This document shows, piece after piece, positions 33,179 through 41,930 of a stretch of 64,000 nt of DNA; within the stretch, counting starts at the first letter, position 1, and each line of letters starts with the position of its first letter. A program made the translations under genes and the position numbers. The notes under the pieces are model-generated. The model did not search any database. It was given only the letters and a program-made list of their open reading frames with translations, and had not been told where the DNA came from. The stretch is from Sporosarcina sp. ANT_H38 (lineage in GTDB: Bacteria; Bacillota; Bacilli; Bacillales_A; Planococcaceae), in the NCBI RefSeq assembly GCF_008369195.1, contig NZ_VOBC01000003.1, positions 310,001 through 374,000 on the forward strand, given 5' to 3'.

Positions 33179-33677
33179 AGAAATAACCTCCGATTGCTTT
33201 ATTTTTCGTTAATGTTGTCAGCAAAATAAATGCGATAGTTGCACCTGTAAAAGAACTAATCATAAATGCGGGAATGAAACCAAACAGCGTTAATTCTCTA
33301 CCGAATAGAAGCACCCCTATAGGATAAGTTGCCGTTGCACCAATTATCCCTGTTCCAACCACTTCTCCCAAAAAAGCAAAGCCGATTTTCTTCGTTTTCA
33401 GAAATAAATAACCCGCCAAAAGCGCACCAATCATACTACCTGGGTAAGCAAAGATGGAACCGGTCCCAAGCATATTTCTTAATGTCGAAACAATAAATGC
33501 ACCAGACACTGCATACCAAGGTCCGAGTAATACAGCCAATAATAAATTGGAGAAGTGTTGAATTGGAAAGATCTTAGTAAACCCTACTGGAATAAAAATT
33601 AGATGGCTTGATAATGTTGTAATTGCAATAATAATAGACGTCAACGTTAACTTATTGGTTTTATTCAATCGTTTCAT
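33147..33677 (-). CDS. thiW: ThiW, substrate-binding (S) component of a thiazole ECF transporter
   Basis: This 176-residue membrane protein has about five helices and the ThiW signature HLIFIPVGFTKIFPIQHFSN near 25-44, followed by AVLLGPWYAV. ThiW is the thiamine-regulated S-component thought to import the thiazole moiety with the shared ECF energising module, which is not encoded here. It sits just upstream of the thiazole and pyrimidine kinase genes. Confidence 0.9.
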   Translation of the reverse strand: MKRLNKTNKLTLTSIIIAITTLSSHLIFIPVGFTKIFPIQHFSNLLLAVLLGPWYAVSGAFIVSTLRNMLGTGSIFAYPGSMIGALLAGYLFLKTKKIGFAFLGEVVGTGIIGATATYPIGVLLFGRELTLFGFIPAFMISSFTGATIAFILLTTLTKNKAIGGYFYENSTDNRRI

Positions 33678-33698
33678 TCCACCCTAACCTCCGTGACC

Positions 33699-34712
33699 TT
33701 ACTTCGACATAATATTTTCAAAAACGTCTTTCGTATCATACTTTTCTTGTATAATTTTCTTTTCAACTAACCAATCAATAACTGCTTCCCAACTTTCCTC
33801 CTCTTGATAACCAAACGGAAGATTTTCAGCATCCATGAGCGGTAACAATATTTCTAGGCTTTGCGCTTCAATTTTCTTATCTAAAGGAAAACTATTATTT
33901 TCATGATCTAATAACACTTGTAATCCAGCTTCCGGATTCTCTTTCACCGCTTCTTGTCCTTTAGCCAATGCACGCCAAAACTTTTCAAATAAGGGTTTCT
34001 TCTTTTTTAACGTTTCTTCCCCTGTAACGATAATCAATTCATAAGATTCCGGGACACCATAATCAGAAGGGCTCACCACTTCGATATCGTAGCCTTCTTT
34101 TCTTAAAATAACTAGTTCATGGTTAATATACGCACTCGTTAGTGCATCCACATTATCTGTGGCAAGTGCAGGCATTAAATCCCATCCTACATCCATCATT
34201 TTGACCTTGCTCGGATCCCCACCATCCGTTTCTACCATCGTCTCTACAACTGCTTGACTGATTTCAGAAGAAGCAAATCCAACTGTCTTATTTTCCAAAT
34301 CTTTTGGGGATGTTATTCCACTCTCTTTCTTATACATAATGCCGTTTAGAGAATGTCTTACAAATGCGGCAAGGGATACGACCGGGATCTCCTCACTTCT
34401 TGAGAGTGCTACTTGCATTTGATAACTAATCGCTAAGTCGACCTTTCCAATGGCAGCTAGCTTTAGTGGGTCATTCGTTTCGGCCGGCATTTCAATCGTG
34501 ACATTCAATCCTTCTTCTTCAAACAAACCTTTTTCTTTTGCATAATAAATGCTAGAGTGAACCGCATTTGGATACCAATCTAGCATAATGCTAATGTCCT
34601 CTAACTCTTTTTCGTTTGCACTGCTACTCTTCCCTCTTTGTGAACAACCGGTAAGTATCATTAAGAGTACGGCAACCATCATTATCCGAACTATCCAACT
34701 CTTTTTCCCCAT
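33699..34712 (-). CDS. thiY: Thiamine-precursor ABC transporter substrate-binding lipoprotein
   Basis: This NMT1/THI5-like binding protein probably captures a pyrimidine precursor such as formylaminopyrimidine outside the cell. The start at 34712 gives a lipoprotein signal MMVAVLLMILTGC with lipid-anchored Cys near 24. SIMLDWYPNAVHSSIYYAKE near 50-69 is the family hallmark. It is followed by GLFEEEGLNV and GKVDLAISYQ. It lies directly after thiX and thiZ. The pyrimidine substrate is inferred from the ThiXYZ context and from ylmB at the head of the operon. Confidence 0.88.
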   Translation of the reverse strand: MGKKSWIVRIMMVAVLLMILTGCSQRGKSSSANEKELEDISIMLDWYPNAVHSSIYYAKEKGLFEEEGLNVTIEMPAETNDPLKLAAIGKVDLAISYQMQVALSRSEEIPVVSLAAFVRHSLNGIMYKKESGITSPKDLENKTVGFASSEISQAVVETMVETDGGDPSKVKMMDVGWDLMPALATDNVDALTSAYINHELVILRKEGYDIEVVSPSDYGVPESYELIIVTGEETLKKKKPLFEKFWRALAKGQEAVKENPEAGLQVLLDHENNSFPLDKKIEAQSLEILLPLMDAENLPFGYQEEESWEAVIDWLVEKKIIQEKYDTKDVFENIMSK

Positions 34713-34734
34713 CACATTCCAACTCCCCAGCAAC

Positions 34735-35499
34735 TTAATCATTTTTCCAACTTAAAAACCGCTTTTCTAAGATTGATACAAAACCGAACAACATCATCCC
34801 TGCAATCGATAACAAGGTGATTGCAGAAAATACACCTTCAGCATTTAAATTTCCCGACATTCTCCGGCTATAATAACCAAGTCCTTCGCTTGCACCAAGC
34901 CATTCCCCGATTGTTGCACCAATTAAAGCAGAAACAATGGCGATTTTCAGTCCAGAAAAAAAAGAAGGCAAGGCAGACGGAAAGTATAGCTTTTGAAACA
35001 AATGTCGTTTTGTTGCACCCATCGAACGTAAGAGATCTACATATTCTTTATCTGTAGATCGCAACCCGTCAAAAGTTCCTACAACAACTGGGAAAAACGA
35101 GATAAGAACTGTCACCGCAACTTTGCTCCAAATTGTGTACCCAAACCAAAGGACAAATATTGGCGACAAAGCAATAATTGGGATTGTTTGTGAAATGAGC
35201 ACTGCAGGATACATTAACTTTTCTATTATTTTTGAAAAAAACATGGAAACTGCTAAACTGATTCCACCGATTACAGATATCGTAAATCCAATCGCAAACT
35301 CCAACATCGTCATACTTAAATGTTCCTGTATGAGCGGTCGCCAATTTCTACTAATTGCTACAACAACACTGGACGGTGCCGGCAAAATATATGCCGGTAC
35401 AATCTTTTGATGAACGATCCATTCGATTCCTAGCATCATAATGATTGAAGCTATAATAAATAAGGCATATGATTGGAACCACTTTTTAACTGTTGTCAT
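34735..35499 (-). CDS. thiX: Thiamine-precursor ABC transporter permease
   Basis: This roughly 254-residue permease has six hydrophobic segments. It carries the EAA-type coupling loop VDLLRSMGATKRHLFQKLYFPS near 145-165 that contacts the ATPase. The ATG at 35499 follows GGAGAAG and overlaps the thiZ end by 14 bases. With ThiY and ThiZ it forms the precursor importer. Confidence 0.9.
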   Translation of the reverse strand: MTTVKKWFQSYALFIIASIIMMLGIEWIVHQKIVPAYILPAPSSVVVAISRNWRPLIQEHLSMTMLEFAIGFTISVIGGISLAVSMFFSKIIEKLMYPAVLISQTIPIIALSPIFVLWFGYTIWSKVAVTVLISFFPVVVGTFDGLRSTDKEYVDLLRSMGATKRHLFQKLYFPSALPSFFSGLKIAIVSALIGATIGEWLGASEGLGYYSRRMSGNLNAEGVFSAITLLSIAGMMLFGFVSILEKRFLSWKND

Positions 35500-36232
35500 G
35501 AGCAATTTTCTTCTCCAATTTCTGACGTAGCATAAGCAACTCCGTTGAACGTTGTATCTCTTGCGTTCGCGGCCTTGGTAAATCGACCACTACCTCCTCT
35601 AGTGACCGATCCGGAGAAAGAAGAACAATTCGGTCACTCATAAACACCGCTTCCTCAAGGTCATGTGTAATAAATAAAATGGTTTGATCAAGCTCTTGCC
35701 AAATGGACAATAGCCACGTTTGCATCTCTTTTTTCGTTAACGCATCAAGTGCCCCGAAAGGTTCATCGAGTAATAGAATGCCCTTTCCAGTTAATAACGC
35801 CCGCAAAAAAGCTGCTCTTTGTCTCATACCACCGGATAACTGTTTCGGAAGTGCGTTTTCATATTCCAATAGACCAACCCGCTCCAACCAACTTCGGGCT
35901 TTTTCTTTTGTAATTGTTAAGCCTTTTTGTACTTCACCAGCAATCATTATATTGTCAATAATCCTCCTCCACGGAAGCAGCAAGTCATGCTGAGGCATAT
36001 AACCTACATCACCCAGCGTAATTGACTTTCCATGAATTGTTATTGTTCCCGCTTCCGGCTTCAGAAGGCCGGTGATTAACTTCAAAATCGTACTTTTACC
36101 GGTACCACTTCTTCCGATCATCGAGACGAACTCTCCTTGTTCCACTGTCAGATTAAGCCCTGATAACACTTGATTTTTTTGCTTATCTTCATTCATAAAC
36201 GAATAGGAGACATCTTTTATTAGTAGTGTCAT
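35486..36232 (-). CDS. thiZ: Thiamine-precursor ABC transporter ATPase
   Basis: This 248-residue nitrate/taurine-type ABC ATPase has Walker A GRSGTGKST near 39-47, a Q-loop GYMPQHDLLLPW near 77-88, signature LSGGM near 128, and Walker B ILLLDEPFGALDALTK near 147-162. It powers ThiX/ThiY and is encoded immediately downstream of tenA. Confidence 0.92.
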   Translation of the reverse strand: MTLLIKDVSYSFMNEDKQKNQVLSGLNLTVEQGEFVSMIGRSGTGKSTILKLITGLLKPEAGTITIHGKSITLGDVGYMPQHDLLLPWRRIIDNIMIAGEVQKGLTITKEKARSWLERVGLLEYENALPKQLSGGMRQRAAFLRALLTGKGILLLDEPFGALDALTKKEMQTWLLSIWQELDQTILFITHDLEEAVFMSDRIVLLSPDRSLEEVVVDLPRPRTQEIQRSTELLMLRQKLEKKIAHDNS

Positions 36233-36255
36233 TTTTACCCCCTCACACTAGTAGA

Positions 36256-36945
36256 TTAAATTGACCATCTTTCTTGTTTATAGTTCATATCCCAAAATAG
36301 ATATTCGTATTTCGACGTCATTTGAAAGTGTTTCTCTATTTGTACTAGCTCGCGTTCTGGTTTCCCCTCTGTCAATTGATCCATTAGCTCAATTAACCAC
36401 TTAGCCCCTGCTGCAAACTCGTCTGAGTCGTAAGCTTCAATCCACTTCGCATACTTATTCGAAGCGATTTGGTCTCCGTATTGTTTTCTGAGCAGCTTCC
36501 CAATTTCCCAATAACCCCAAGCACATGGAAGTAAACAGGAAACTAGTTCGACTAAAGATCCATTTTGAGCAACGTTTAACATATAACGTGTGTACGCTAA
36601 ATTCGTAGGCGATGGTTCTGTTGCTTCGAGCTCTTCTTTCGTAATGCCGAACTCCGCCGCGAATGCTCTGTGTAAGTCCATTTCAAAGTGAATCGTATCG
36701 TGCAATGTTTTCGAAAAACTCTGCATCATCTCTAAGCTCAACGACTTTTGCACACCTAGCGCAAAAAGCTTCGAGTAATCGACTAAATATACATAATCCT
36801 GTTTCATATAATAAATAAACTTATCTTCTGAAAGCGTCCCTTTTCCAATCTCTTGGACGAATGGATGATTATGATTTTTCTCCCAAATCGGTTGTGCATT
36901 TTCAAACAATCTGTCTGTGAATTTCCGCGTTTTTATGATTGACAT
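36256..36945 (-). CDS. tenA: Aminopyrimidine aminohydrolase/thiaminase II
   Basis: TenA hydrolyses aminopyrimidine (released by deformylation of thiamine breakdown product) to HMP. The 229 residues contain YYMKQDYVYLVDYSK near 45-59 and the catalytic region ELVSCLLPCAWGYWEIG with C137 and C141. It follows the deformylase gene ylmB, which makes its substrate, so the two steps are encoded in order. Confidence 0.95.
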   Translation of the reverse strand: MSIIKTRKFTDRLFENAQPIWEKNHNHPFVQEIGKGTLSEDKFIYYMKQDYVYLVDYSKLFALGVQKSLSLEMMQSFSKTLHDTIHFEMDLHRAFAAEFGITKEELEATEPSPTNLAYTRYMLNVAQNGSLVELVSCLLPCAWGYWEIGKLLRKQYGDQIASNKYAKWIEAYDSDEFAAGAKWLIELMDQLTEGKPERELVQIEKHFQMTSKYEYLFWDMNYKQERWSI

Positions 36946-36977
36946 AACAAATTCCCCCTGCGTGGTCTTAACAACCG

Positions 36978-38255
36978 TTATTTTTTTGTATTACACCAAT
37001 TCATTACAAATAGCATAAGCGTTTTCGTAAAAGTCAGTAACTCTTCAATATTGATTTTTTCATCTACCGAATGTGCTTCTTCAAGTTTTCCGGGACCGTA
37101 AATAACTGTTGGAATTCCGGCTTCACCTAACCATCCGGCATCTGTCACGGATTTGGACATCCCAATGAATGCTGGATTATCTTCTATTTTTTCATGACAT
37201 TGTGCAAGGAGCTGAACAGCAAAATGATCTGCGTTCATCTCAAGTGCCGGAAATATTTCTCCTCGCTCTTCTATCATCGATTTTCCACCCCAACGAAATT
37301 GAAGCGGGTTTTCCCTTAGCCACGGATCAGCCATTGCGACACGGTTTAAGTGTTCTTCGATTTCATCTGCAACGGATTGATACGTTTCATGCGGATAAAA
37401 ATGAACCGTAATCCAAAGCCTGCATTCATCCGCAACAAAAGCTGCATGTCTTCCACCTTCAATAACTGCGGGGTTAATTGTATTCGTACCTGGCGCAAAC
37501 CCTGGATATTGCTTTGTTACGGCCCAGTGCCGTTCTAAATCTTGAAGACCCGCAATGACTTTCATCATTTTCTCAATCGCACTTGCACCTTTGACAGATC
37601 CACCTGCATGGAGCATATTCATTCGCATCGCATCATGGAATACTTCCTTACTTTTAATCGTTATCCAACCAGTTATTACGCCGCCTTGCCCATGGATTTG
37701 TCGATCACTGCTATCGACAACAAGTGCAAAGTCTGCTGAATATCCTTTTTCCACACATGATAATGTTCCTGCTTCACCTGCTTCCTCCCCAATAACAGAC
37801 TGAATTTGCAAGTCGCCTTTAAGCTCGATATTCAATTCATTTAATAATTTCACTGCAAATAGCGTCGCCGCTACGGCGCCTTTCATATCAGACGTTCCCC
37901 GGCCGTATGCAAATCCATCTTTAGTTGTAAGTTCAAAAACTGGAACGGTCCACTCTGATTCATCACCAACTTCAGCGATATCAATATGTCCGTTAATAAT
38001 TAAGCTGTTATATCGGAATCCATCAGTCCCCTTTTTTATTCCGACAACATTCGGATCTTCAGGAAATACGTCCCAACTTGTCGTCTCAAACTTTTCCTTT
38101 TCTAAAAATCCTGAAATATATTGTTGCAATTCGACTGTATTTCTGGCGGGTGGACTAACTGTTGGAAAACGAACTAAGTCCGCAAGTAATTGCAGCAATT
38201 CATCTTGACGTTCTTCTACTAATTTAGAAAATTGATTTTCCATCCCAATTATCAT
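36978..38255 (-). CDS. ylmB: M20-family formylaminopyrimidine deformylase
   Basis: This zinc-dependent M20 amidohydrolase has about 425 residues. The metal-binding motifs are INGHIDIAEV near 90, YGRGTSDMKGAVAA near 118, GEEAGEAGT near 162, and a late VTDAGWLGEAGIP with HSVDE. Its place at the head of a TPP-controlled operon, just before tenA, points to YlmB, which deformylates N-formyl-4-amino-5-aminomethyl-2-methylpyrimidine in thiamine salvage. The start is uncertain: ATGs at 38270, 38255 and 38243 compete and none has ideal spacing. General ArgE/DapE-like deacylases look similar, but the context settles the call. Confidence 0.85.
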   Translation of the reverse strand: MIIGMENQFSKLVEERQDELLQLLADLVRFPTVSPPARNTVELQQYISGFLEKEKFETTSWDVFPEDPNVVGIKKGTDGFRYNSLIINGHIDIAEVGDESEWTVPVFELTTKDGFAYGRGTSDMKGAVAATLFAVKLLNELNIELKGDLQIQSVIGEEAGEAGTLSCVEKGYSADFALVVDSSDRQIHGQGGVITGWITIKSKEVFHDAMRMNMLHAGGSVKGASAIEKMMKVIAGLQDLERHWAVTKQYPGFAPGTNTINPAVIEGGRHAAFVADECRLWITVHFYPHETYQSVADEIEEHLNRVAMADPWLRENPLQFRWGGKSMIEERGEIFPALEMNADHFAVQLLAQCHEKIEDNPAFIGMSKSVTDAGWLGEAGIPTVIYGPGKLEEAHSVDEKINIEELLTFTKTLMLFVMNWCNTKK

Positions 38256-38290
38256 AATCTCCCATTCCATGTTTAATTTTCGACATAATA

Positions 38291-38320
38291 AAAGCCGCCT
38301 TCCATAGCTGGAAGGCGGCT
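38291..38320 (-). terminator. Terminator of the TPP riboswitch
   Basis: AGCCGCCTTCC and GGAAGGCGGCT form an 11-bp stem followed on the minus strand by TTTTATT. It lies between the aptamer and the first gene, as in a transcription-attenuating riboswitch. Confidence 0.85.
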
Positions 38321-38360
38321 GTTGACTACATAATAAAAAAAACTGATTGTAGTGGTTCAG

Positions 38361-38446
38361 CTGCTTCCCTACGCTAGTATTAACTAGATCAGGTTCAAAG
38401 GGTTTACATCAAAGATGTGTCTCAGCCTATAAAGGCCCCCCTAGCA
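38361..38446 (-). promoter_or_regulatory. TPP riboswitch (THI box)
   Basis: Read on the minus strand the aptamer shows GGGGGGCC, then GGCTGAGA, then ACCCTTTGAACCTGATCTAG and finally GCGTAGGGAAGC. These are the conserved thi-box blocks in order. With the downstream terminator it should shut off the nine-gene operon when thiamine pyrophosphate is plentiful. Confidence 0.96.
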
Positions 38447-38678
38447 AATATATTCGATTATCGGAAAATACTAAGAATTCAGCGCTGAATTCTACTAAAG
38501 GTTATCACATATGAATTAAAATGCAAATAACTCCTCAGTTTTGGATAGGTGATTATATTGAGCAAATAGTAGGTAGAGTCAAGCTGAAAAAGGGCTCGCA
38601 CTGTCCAGTATCTGAAATAGTTCTCCACACAAAAAACCGACATCGCTGTCGGCTCACTCTCTTCTGATTCAATTCAAT

Positions 38679-39290
38679 TCACTTAAACCAGCCCTTCTCC
38701 TTAAACCGAGAAATCGCTTCAATTCGGTTCCCAACATCAAGCTTATCCAATATTGCAGAAATGTAATTTCGCACTGTACCAGGCGTCAGGTACAACTCGC
38801 CTGCGATTTCTTTTGTCGTCTTCCCATCAGCGATTAGGACGAGCACTTGGTTTTCACGCTCCGTCAGAGGATTTGCTGTTTCGTCCCCGTCCCCGTAAGC
38901 AATGTCGACAAGTTCTGGCGCGTAAATTCGACGTCCATCCATTATTGTTCGGATTGAACTGACAAGCTCCTCGATCGGACCGTCTTTCAACAAATAACCT
39001 CGAACTCCCGCTTTCCTCGCACGTTCGAAGTAGCCCGCTCTGGCGAATGTCGTTAGAATAATGATTTTACAAGACTCATCCATCAACGCTTCTGCCGCGT
39101 CTAGTCCCGTCATCACCGGCATTTCAATATCCATGATGCACACATCGGGCTGATGTTCTTTCACGAGCGCCACCGCTTCTTCGCCGTTTTTCGCTTTCCC
39201 TACTACTTCCATATCATCTTCCATATTCAATAATGATCCAAGTGCTCCGAGCATCATCCCTTGGTCTTCCGCTATGACAATACGTATCAC
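38679..39290 (-). CDS. desR: Cold-response regulator DesR (NarL/LuxR type)
   Basis: This 203-residue response regulator has a receiver domain with phosphorylation site D53 or so in CIMDIEMPVMTG, and a LuxR helix-turn-helix (LTERENQVLVLIADGKTTKE). In Bacillus subtilis DesR activates the desaturase gene when the membrane stiffens. The GTG at 39290, behind GGAGAGTG and 1 base past the desK stop, gives the right length. A longer frame runs back inside desK. Assignment rests on the neighbouring des and desK genes. Confidence 0.88.
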   Translation of the reverse strand: MIRIVIAEDQGMMLGALGSLLNMEDDMEVVGKAKNGEEAVALVKEHQPDVCIMDIEMPVMTGLDAAEALMDESCKIIILTTFARAGYFERARKAGVRGYLLKDGPIEELVSSIRTIMDGRRIYAPELVDIAYGDGDETANPLTERENQVLVLIADGKTTKEIAGELYLTPGTVRNYISAILDKLDVGNRIEAISRFKEKGWFK

Positions 39291-39291
39291 A

Positions 39292-40422
39292 TCAATCACT
39301 CTCCATAATATGTTGTATGACTGCAGGAACACGAATCGATAATTTCGTTCCTTCGCCACCCTCGACACGAAGGCTTCCGTTGACAAATTCAAGTCGTTCA
39401 CGCATTCCAGTCAAACCATTTCCAGGTGACGTTTCTCCACCCCTTGTAATGCCGATTCCATCGTCCACCACATTGATGACAAATTCATTCGGCAATTGTT
39501 CAAACGAAACGCGGCAAGTCTTTCCATAACTATGCTTCACAACATTTGTCACAGCCTCTTTCAAGCACATACTCAACACGCTTTCAACGATGGCCGGTAT
39601 GTTGGTGAACGACGGATTCCCCTCAATGGTGTACTCCATTTCAGCCGCCTTCAACATCTGCTTAATGCGAATCACTTCATCTTCCAGTTTAGTTGCCCGC
39701 ATACCCGCAACTAGCTCCCGAACTTCCTTCAACGCTGTACTGGCGGTCTGCCTAATATCCCGCAGCTCTCTTTCAGCCGCTCTTGGATCACGCGATACCA
39801 ATTTCCCCGCTAAATCACTTTTCAAGCCGATAAGTGATAGCTTCTGACCAAGTGTGTCGTGTAAATCGCGGGAAATTCGTTCGCGTTCCTCTAGGATAAT
39901 CAACTCCGAAATTCGTTCATTGGCATGTTCCAATTGCCCTACCAAGTTTTCTCGCTTATTCCGGTTGTATAAATTGAACGGTAACAATACTGTACCGATC
40001 ACCGAGATGAGAATGAAATGAACTTGCGAAAGAAATAAGTCGAGTTCGATGAAAAAACCTGCGACAATCGCAATAATTGTAATGGCGATATGCAGCCCGT
40101 ATATAATGAAGAATCCGACTTGATTGCGAATATTACCTATGAAAAACGCAGTAAATATAGATAAATATACATAGCCAAATAACAGTGTCATCACGACGTT
40201 TATCACAATTTCAAAACTGATCCACATATAAACAAGCCCGCTCTTCGATTTGAATGAAAATCGATACGACAGGAAAAATAATAATAACAATGAAATTCCA
40301 ATAGAAATTTCAATCGGCGACGATGATCTGAATATGAAAAAGAATGGAAGAAAACAAAATACAGCCCACGCGTAAATACTAAGCCAAGGATTTTTTGGAA
40401 AGATACTATACCAACTTTGCAT
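39292..40422 (-). CDS. desK: Membrane thermosensor histidine kinase DesK
   Basis: This 376-residue sensor kinase has about five membrane helices in the first 150 residues. The HisKA_3 phospho-acceptor lies in ERERISRDLHDTLGQKL near 183-199, the N-box in TNVVKHSYG, and the ATP loop in VDDGIG followed by GNGLTGMRER. DesK senses membrane fluidity and phosphorylates DesR. Its stop sits two bases before the desR start. Confidence 0.9.
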   Translation of the reverse strand: MQSWYSIFPKNPWLSIYAWAVFCFLPFFFIFRSSSPIEISIGISLLLLFFLSYRFSFKSKSGLVYMWISFEIVINVVMTLLFGYVYLSIFTAFFIGNIRNQVGFFIIYGLHIAITIIAIVAGFFIELDLFLSQVHFILISVIGTVLLPFNLYNRNKRENLVGQLEHANERISELIILEERERISRDLHDTLGQKLSLIGLKSDLAGKLVSRDPRAAERELRDIRQTASTALKEVRELVAGMRATKLEDEVIRIKQMLKAAEMEYTIEGNPSFTNIPAIVESVLSMCLKEAVTNVVKHSYGKTCRVSFEQLPNEFVINVVDDGIGITRGGETSPGNGLTGMRERLEFVNGSLRVEGGEGTKLSIRVPAVIQHIMESD

Positions 40423-40481
40423 ACCGTTCTGTCACCATCCTGTCTGTACTTACCATTGTACCAAATGGGTGGATAAAAAAA

Positions 40482-40512
40482 ACAGTCATCCTCTGAAGAG
40501 ATGACTGTTTTC
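40482..40512 (-). terminator. Terminator between des and desK
   Basis: AACAGTCATCTCTTC and its complement form a stem followed on the minus strand by eight T. It may separate des from desKR, leaving the sensor genes to read-through or their own promoter. Confidence 0.8.
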
Positions 40513-40516
40513 AGTA

Positions 40517-41569
40517 TTATTTTCCGTCGAGACTTGTACGCTTCGGTTTCAAGTCAATTGAAGGACGTGCTGAGTTTAGCATATGCTTCACATCTTTGAA
40601 TGCGATAAACCTTTTCTTCTCCGGATCATACAAGCGGTAGCGAATTGATGACAAGCTTTCTTTGATATTAATCGTTGTTGCTACGTGAAGAGGCGGTGTC
40701 GATTCATGCGCAAGTTCCAAGTTGTAATTCGGAACACGTGGTGCCAAGTGATGGACGTGGTGGAAACCGATGTTCCCTGTCGCCCACTGCAACAAACGCG
40801 GTAATTTGTAATATGAACTACCATCGATAGCAGCTTTCACGTAATCCCACTCAGATTCCTCTTCGAAATAAGAGTCTTCAAACGTATGTTGAATGTAGAA
40901 CAACCAGATACCGAGTGCTCCTGCAACAAACATGATTGTTCCTTGTATAAGAACAAATGCCTGCCAGCCAATAAGCATGATCATACCCGTGTACAGAACA
41001 ACAAGTATTGCGTTAGTTAAATACGTATTGTTACGTTCTTTCTTACGTGCATCTTTACGGTTGAAACGGCTTGAGATAAGCACTAGGAAAAGTGGTCCGA
41101 AACCGAACATAACGATTGGGTTACGGTATAAACGGTAAGCAAAACGCTGCCATTTTGATGCTTCAACGTACTCTTCAACCGTCATGACCCAAATGTCACC
41201 CGTACCACGCTTGTCGAGATTCGAGCTTGTTGCATGGTGAATTGAATGTTCGCGTTTCCATTTTTCATAGGCAAACAGTGTTAGAACACCGGTAATGGTA
41301 CCAACAATATCATTTGTTTTCTTGTTTTTGAAGAATGAACCATGTGTGCAATCATGGAAGATGATGAATGTTCGAATGACAAATCCTGATGCAATCACAG
41401 AAAGTCCTATCGTTAGCCAGATAGAGACTGACAAACTTTGATATGCTAAAAACCATAGGATTAGAAATGGTGGGACTGTATTGATAAGCTGCATAATACT
41501 TTTCTTTTTATCTGACTTAGCAAAAGGGGCAACGTCTTTGTGTAACTGCTTTGTTTTTTCTTTAGACAT
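40517..41569 (-). CDS. des: Acyl-lipid fatty acid desaturase
   Basis: This membrane di-iron desaturase introduces a double bond into phospholipid acyl chains at low temperature. The 350 residues contain the three histidine boxes HDCTHGS near 72-78, HSIHH near 108-112 and HHVHH near 273-277, with four hydrophobic segments. The ATG follows AAGGAGGATCAC. The gene order des-desK-desR matches Bacillus subtilis. Confidence 0.93.
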   Translation of the reverse strand: MSKEKTKQLHKDVAPFAKSDKKKSIMQLINTVPPFLILWFLAYQSLSVSIWLTIGLSVIASGFVIRTFIIFHDCTHGSFFKNKKTNDIVGTITGVLTLFAYEKWKREHSIHHATSSNLDKRGTGDIWVMTVEEYVEASKWQRFAYRLYRNPIVMFGFGPLFLVLISSRFNRKDARKKERNNTYLTNAILVVLYTGMIMLIGWQAFVLIQGTIMFVAGALGIWLFYIQHTFEDSYFEEESEWDYVKAAIDGSSYYKLPRLLQWATGNIGFHHVHHLAPRVPNYNLELAHESTPPLHVATTINIKESLSSIRYRLYDPEKKRFIAFKDVKHMLNSARPSIDLKPKRTSLDGK

Positions 41570-41930
41570 GTTGTGTGATCCTCCTTCAATCTGATGTTCT
41601 TTTTCTGATTCGCTATCTTGAATCTAATGATAAAGAACTTTCGGACTTTGAAAAAGGCATAACTGTCATAATGTTTACTATGACAAGTGTCACTTATTGT
41701 GAATTAATTCACAATCATTGCTTTATCCCAGCCTAGAGGGCCGTTTCTAGAGTCACTCAATTTATGACGTCTAGCACCCCTGAATTCAGAACCCATAGAA
41801 TAGTAATGCAATTCCCTTACCAACTCGTTAAAATATATTAGGAGGGCTATGAAACTTAGAACATGAGAACACGGTACAAAAATTACATACCCTTTAAACC
41901 GTATTGAAAATATGATGTGGGGGAACAAAC
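41570..41930. other. Intergenic region between des and the first Xaa-Pro peptidase gene
   Basis: This divergent region holds the candidate DesR operator (41662-41692) on the des side. On the other side only the ribosome site of the peptidase gene was identified. Confidence 0.5.
41662..41692 (-). promoter_or_regulatory. Candidate DesR operator upstream of des
   Basis: ACTGTCAT and ATGACAAGT form an inverted repeat around a 10-base spacer. The second arm also belongs to the palindrome TGACAAGTGTCA. It lies about 95-125 bases upstream of the des start, where DesR binding would be expected. Confidence 0.5.

Larger units (their letters stand above)
38271..38678. other. Leader region of the thiamine operon
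   Basis: The region holds the riboswitch expression platform (38291-38320) and the TPP aptamer (38361-38446). Beyond 38450 lie the presumed promoter and the 3' end of desR. No gene is present. Confidence 0.7.
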
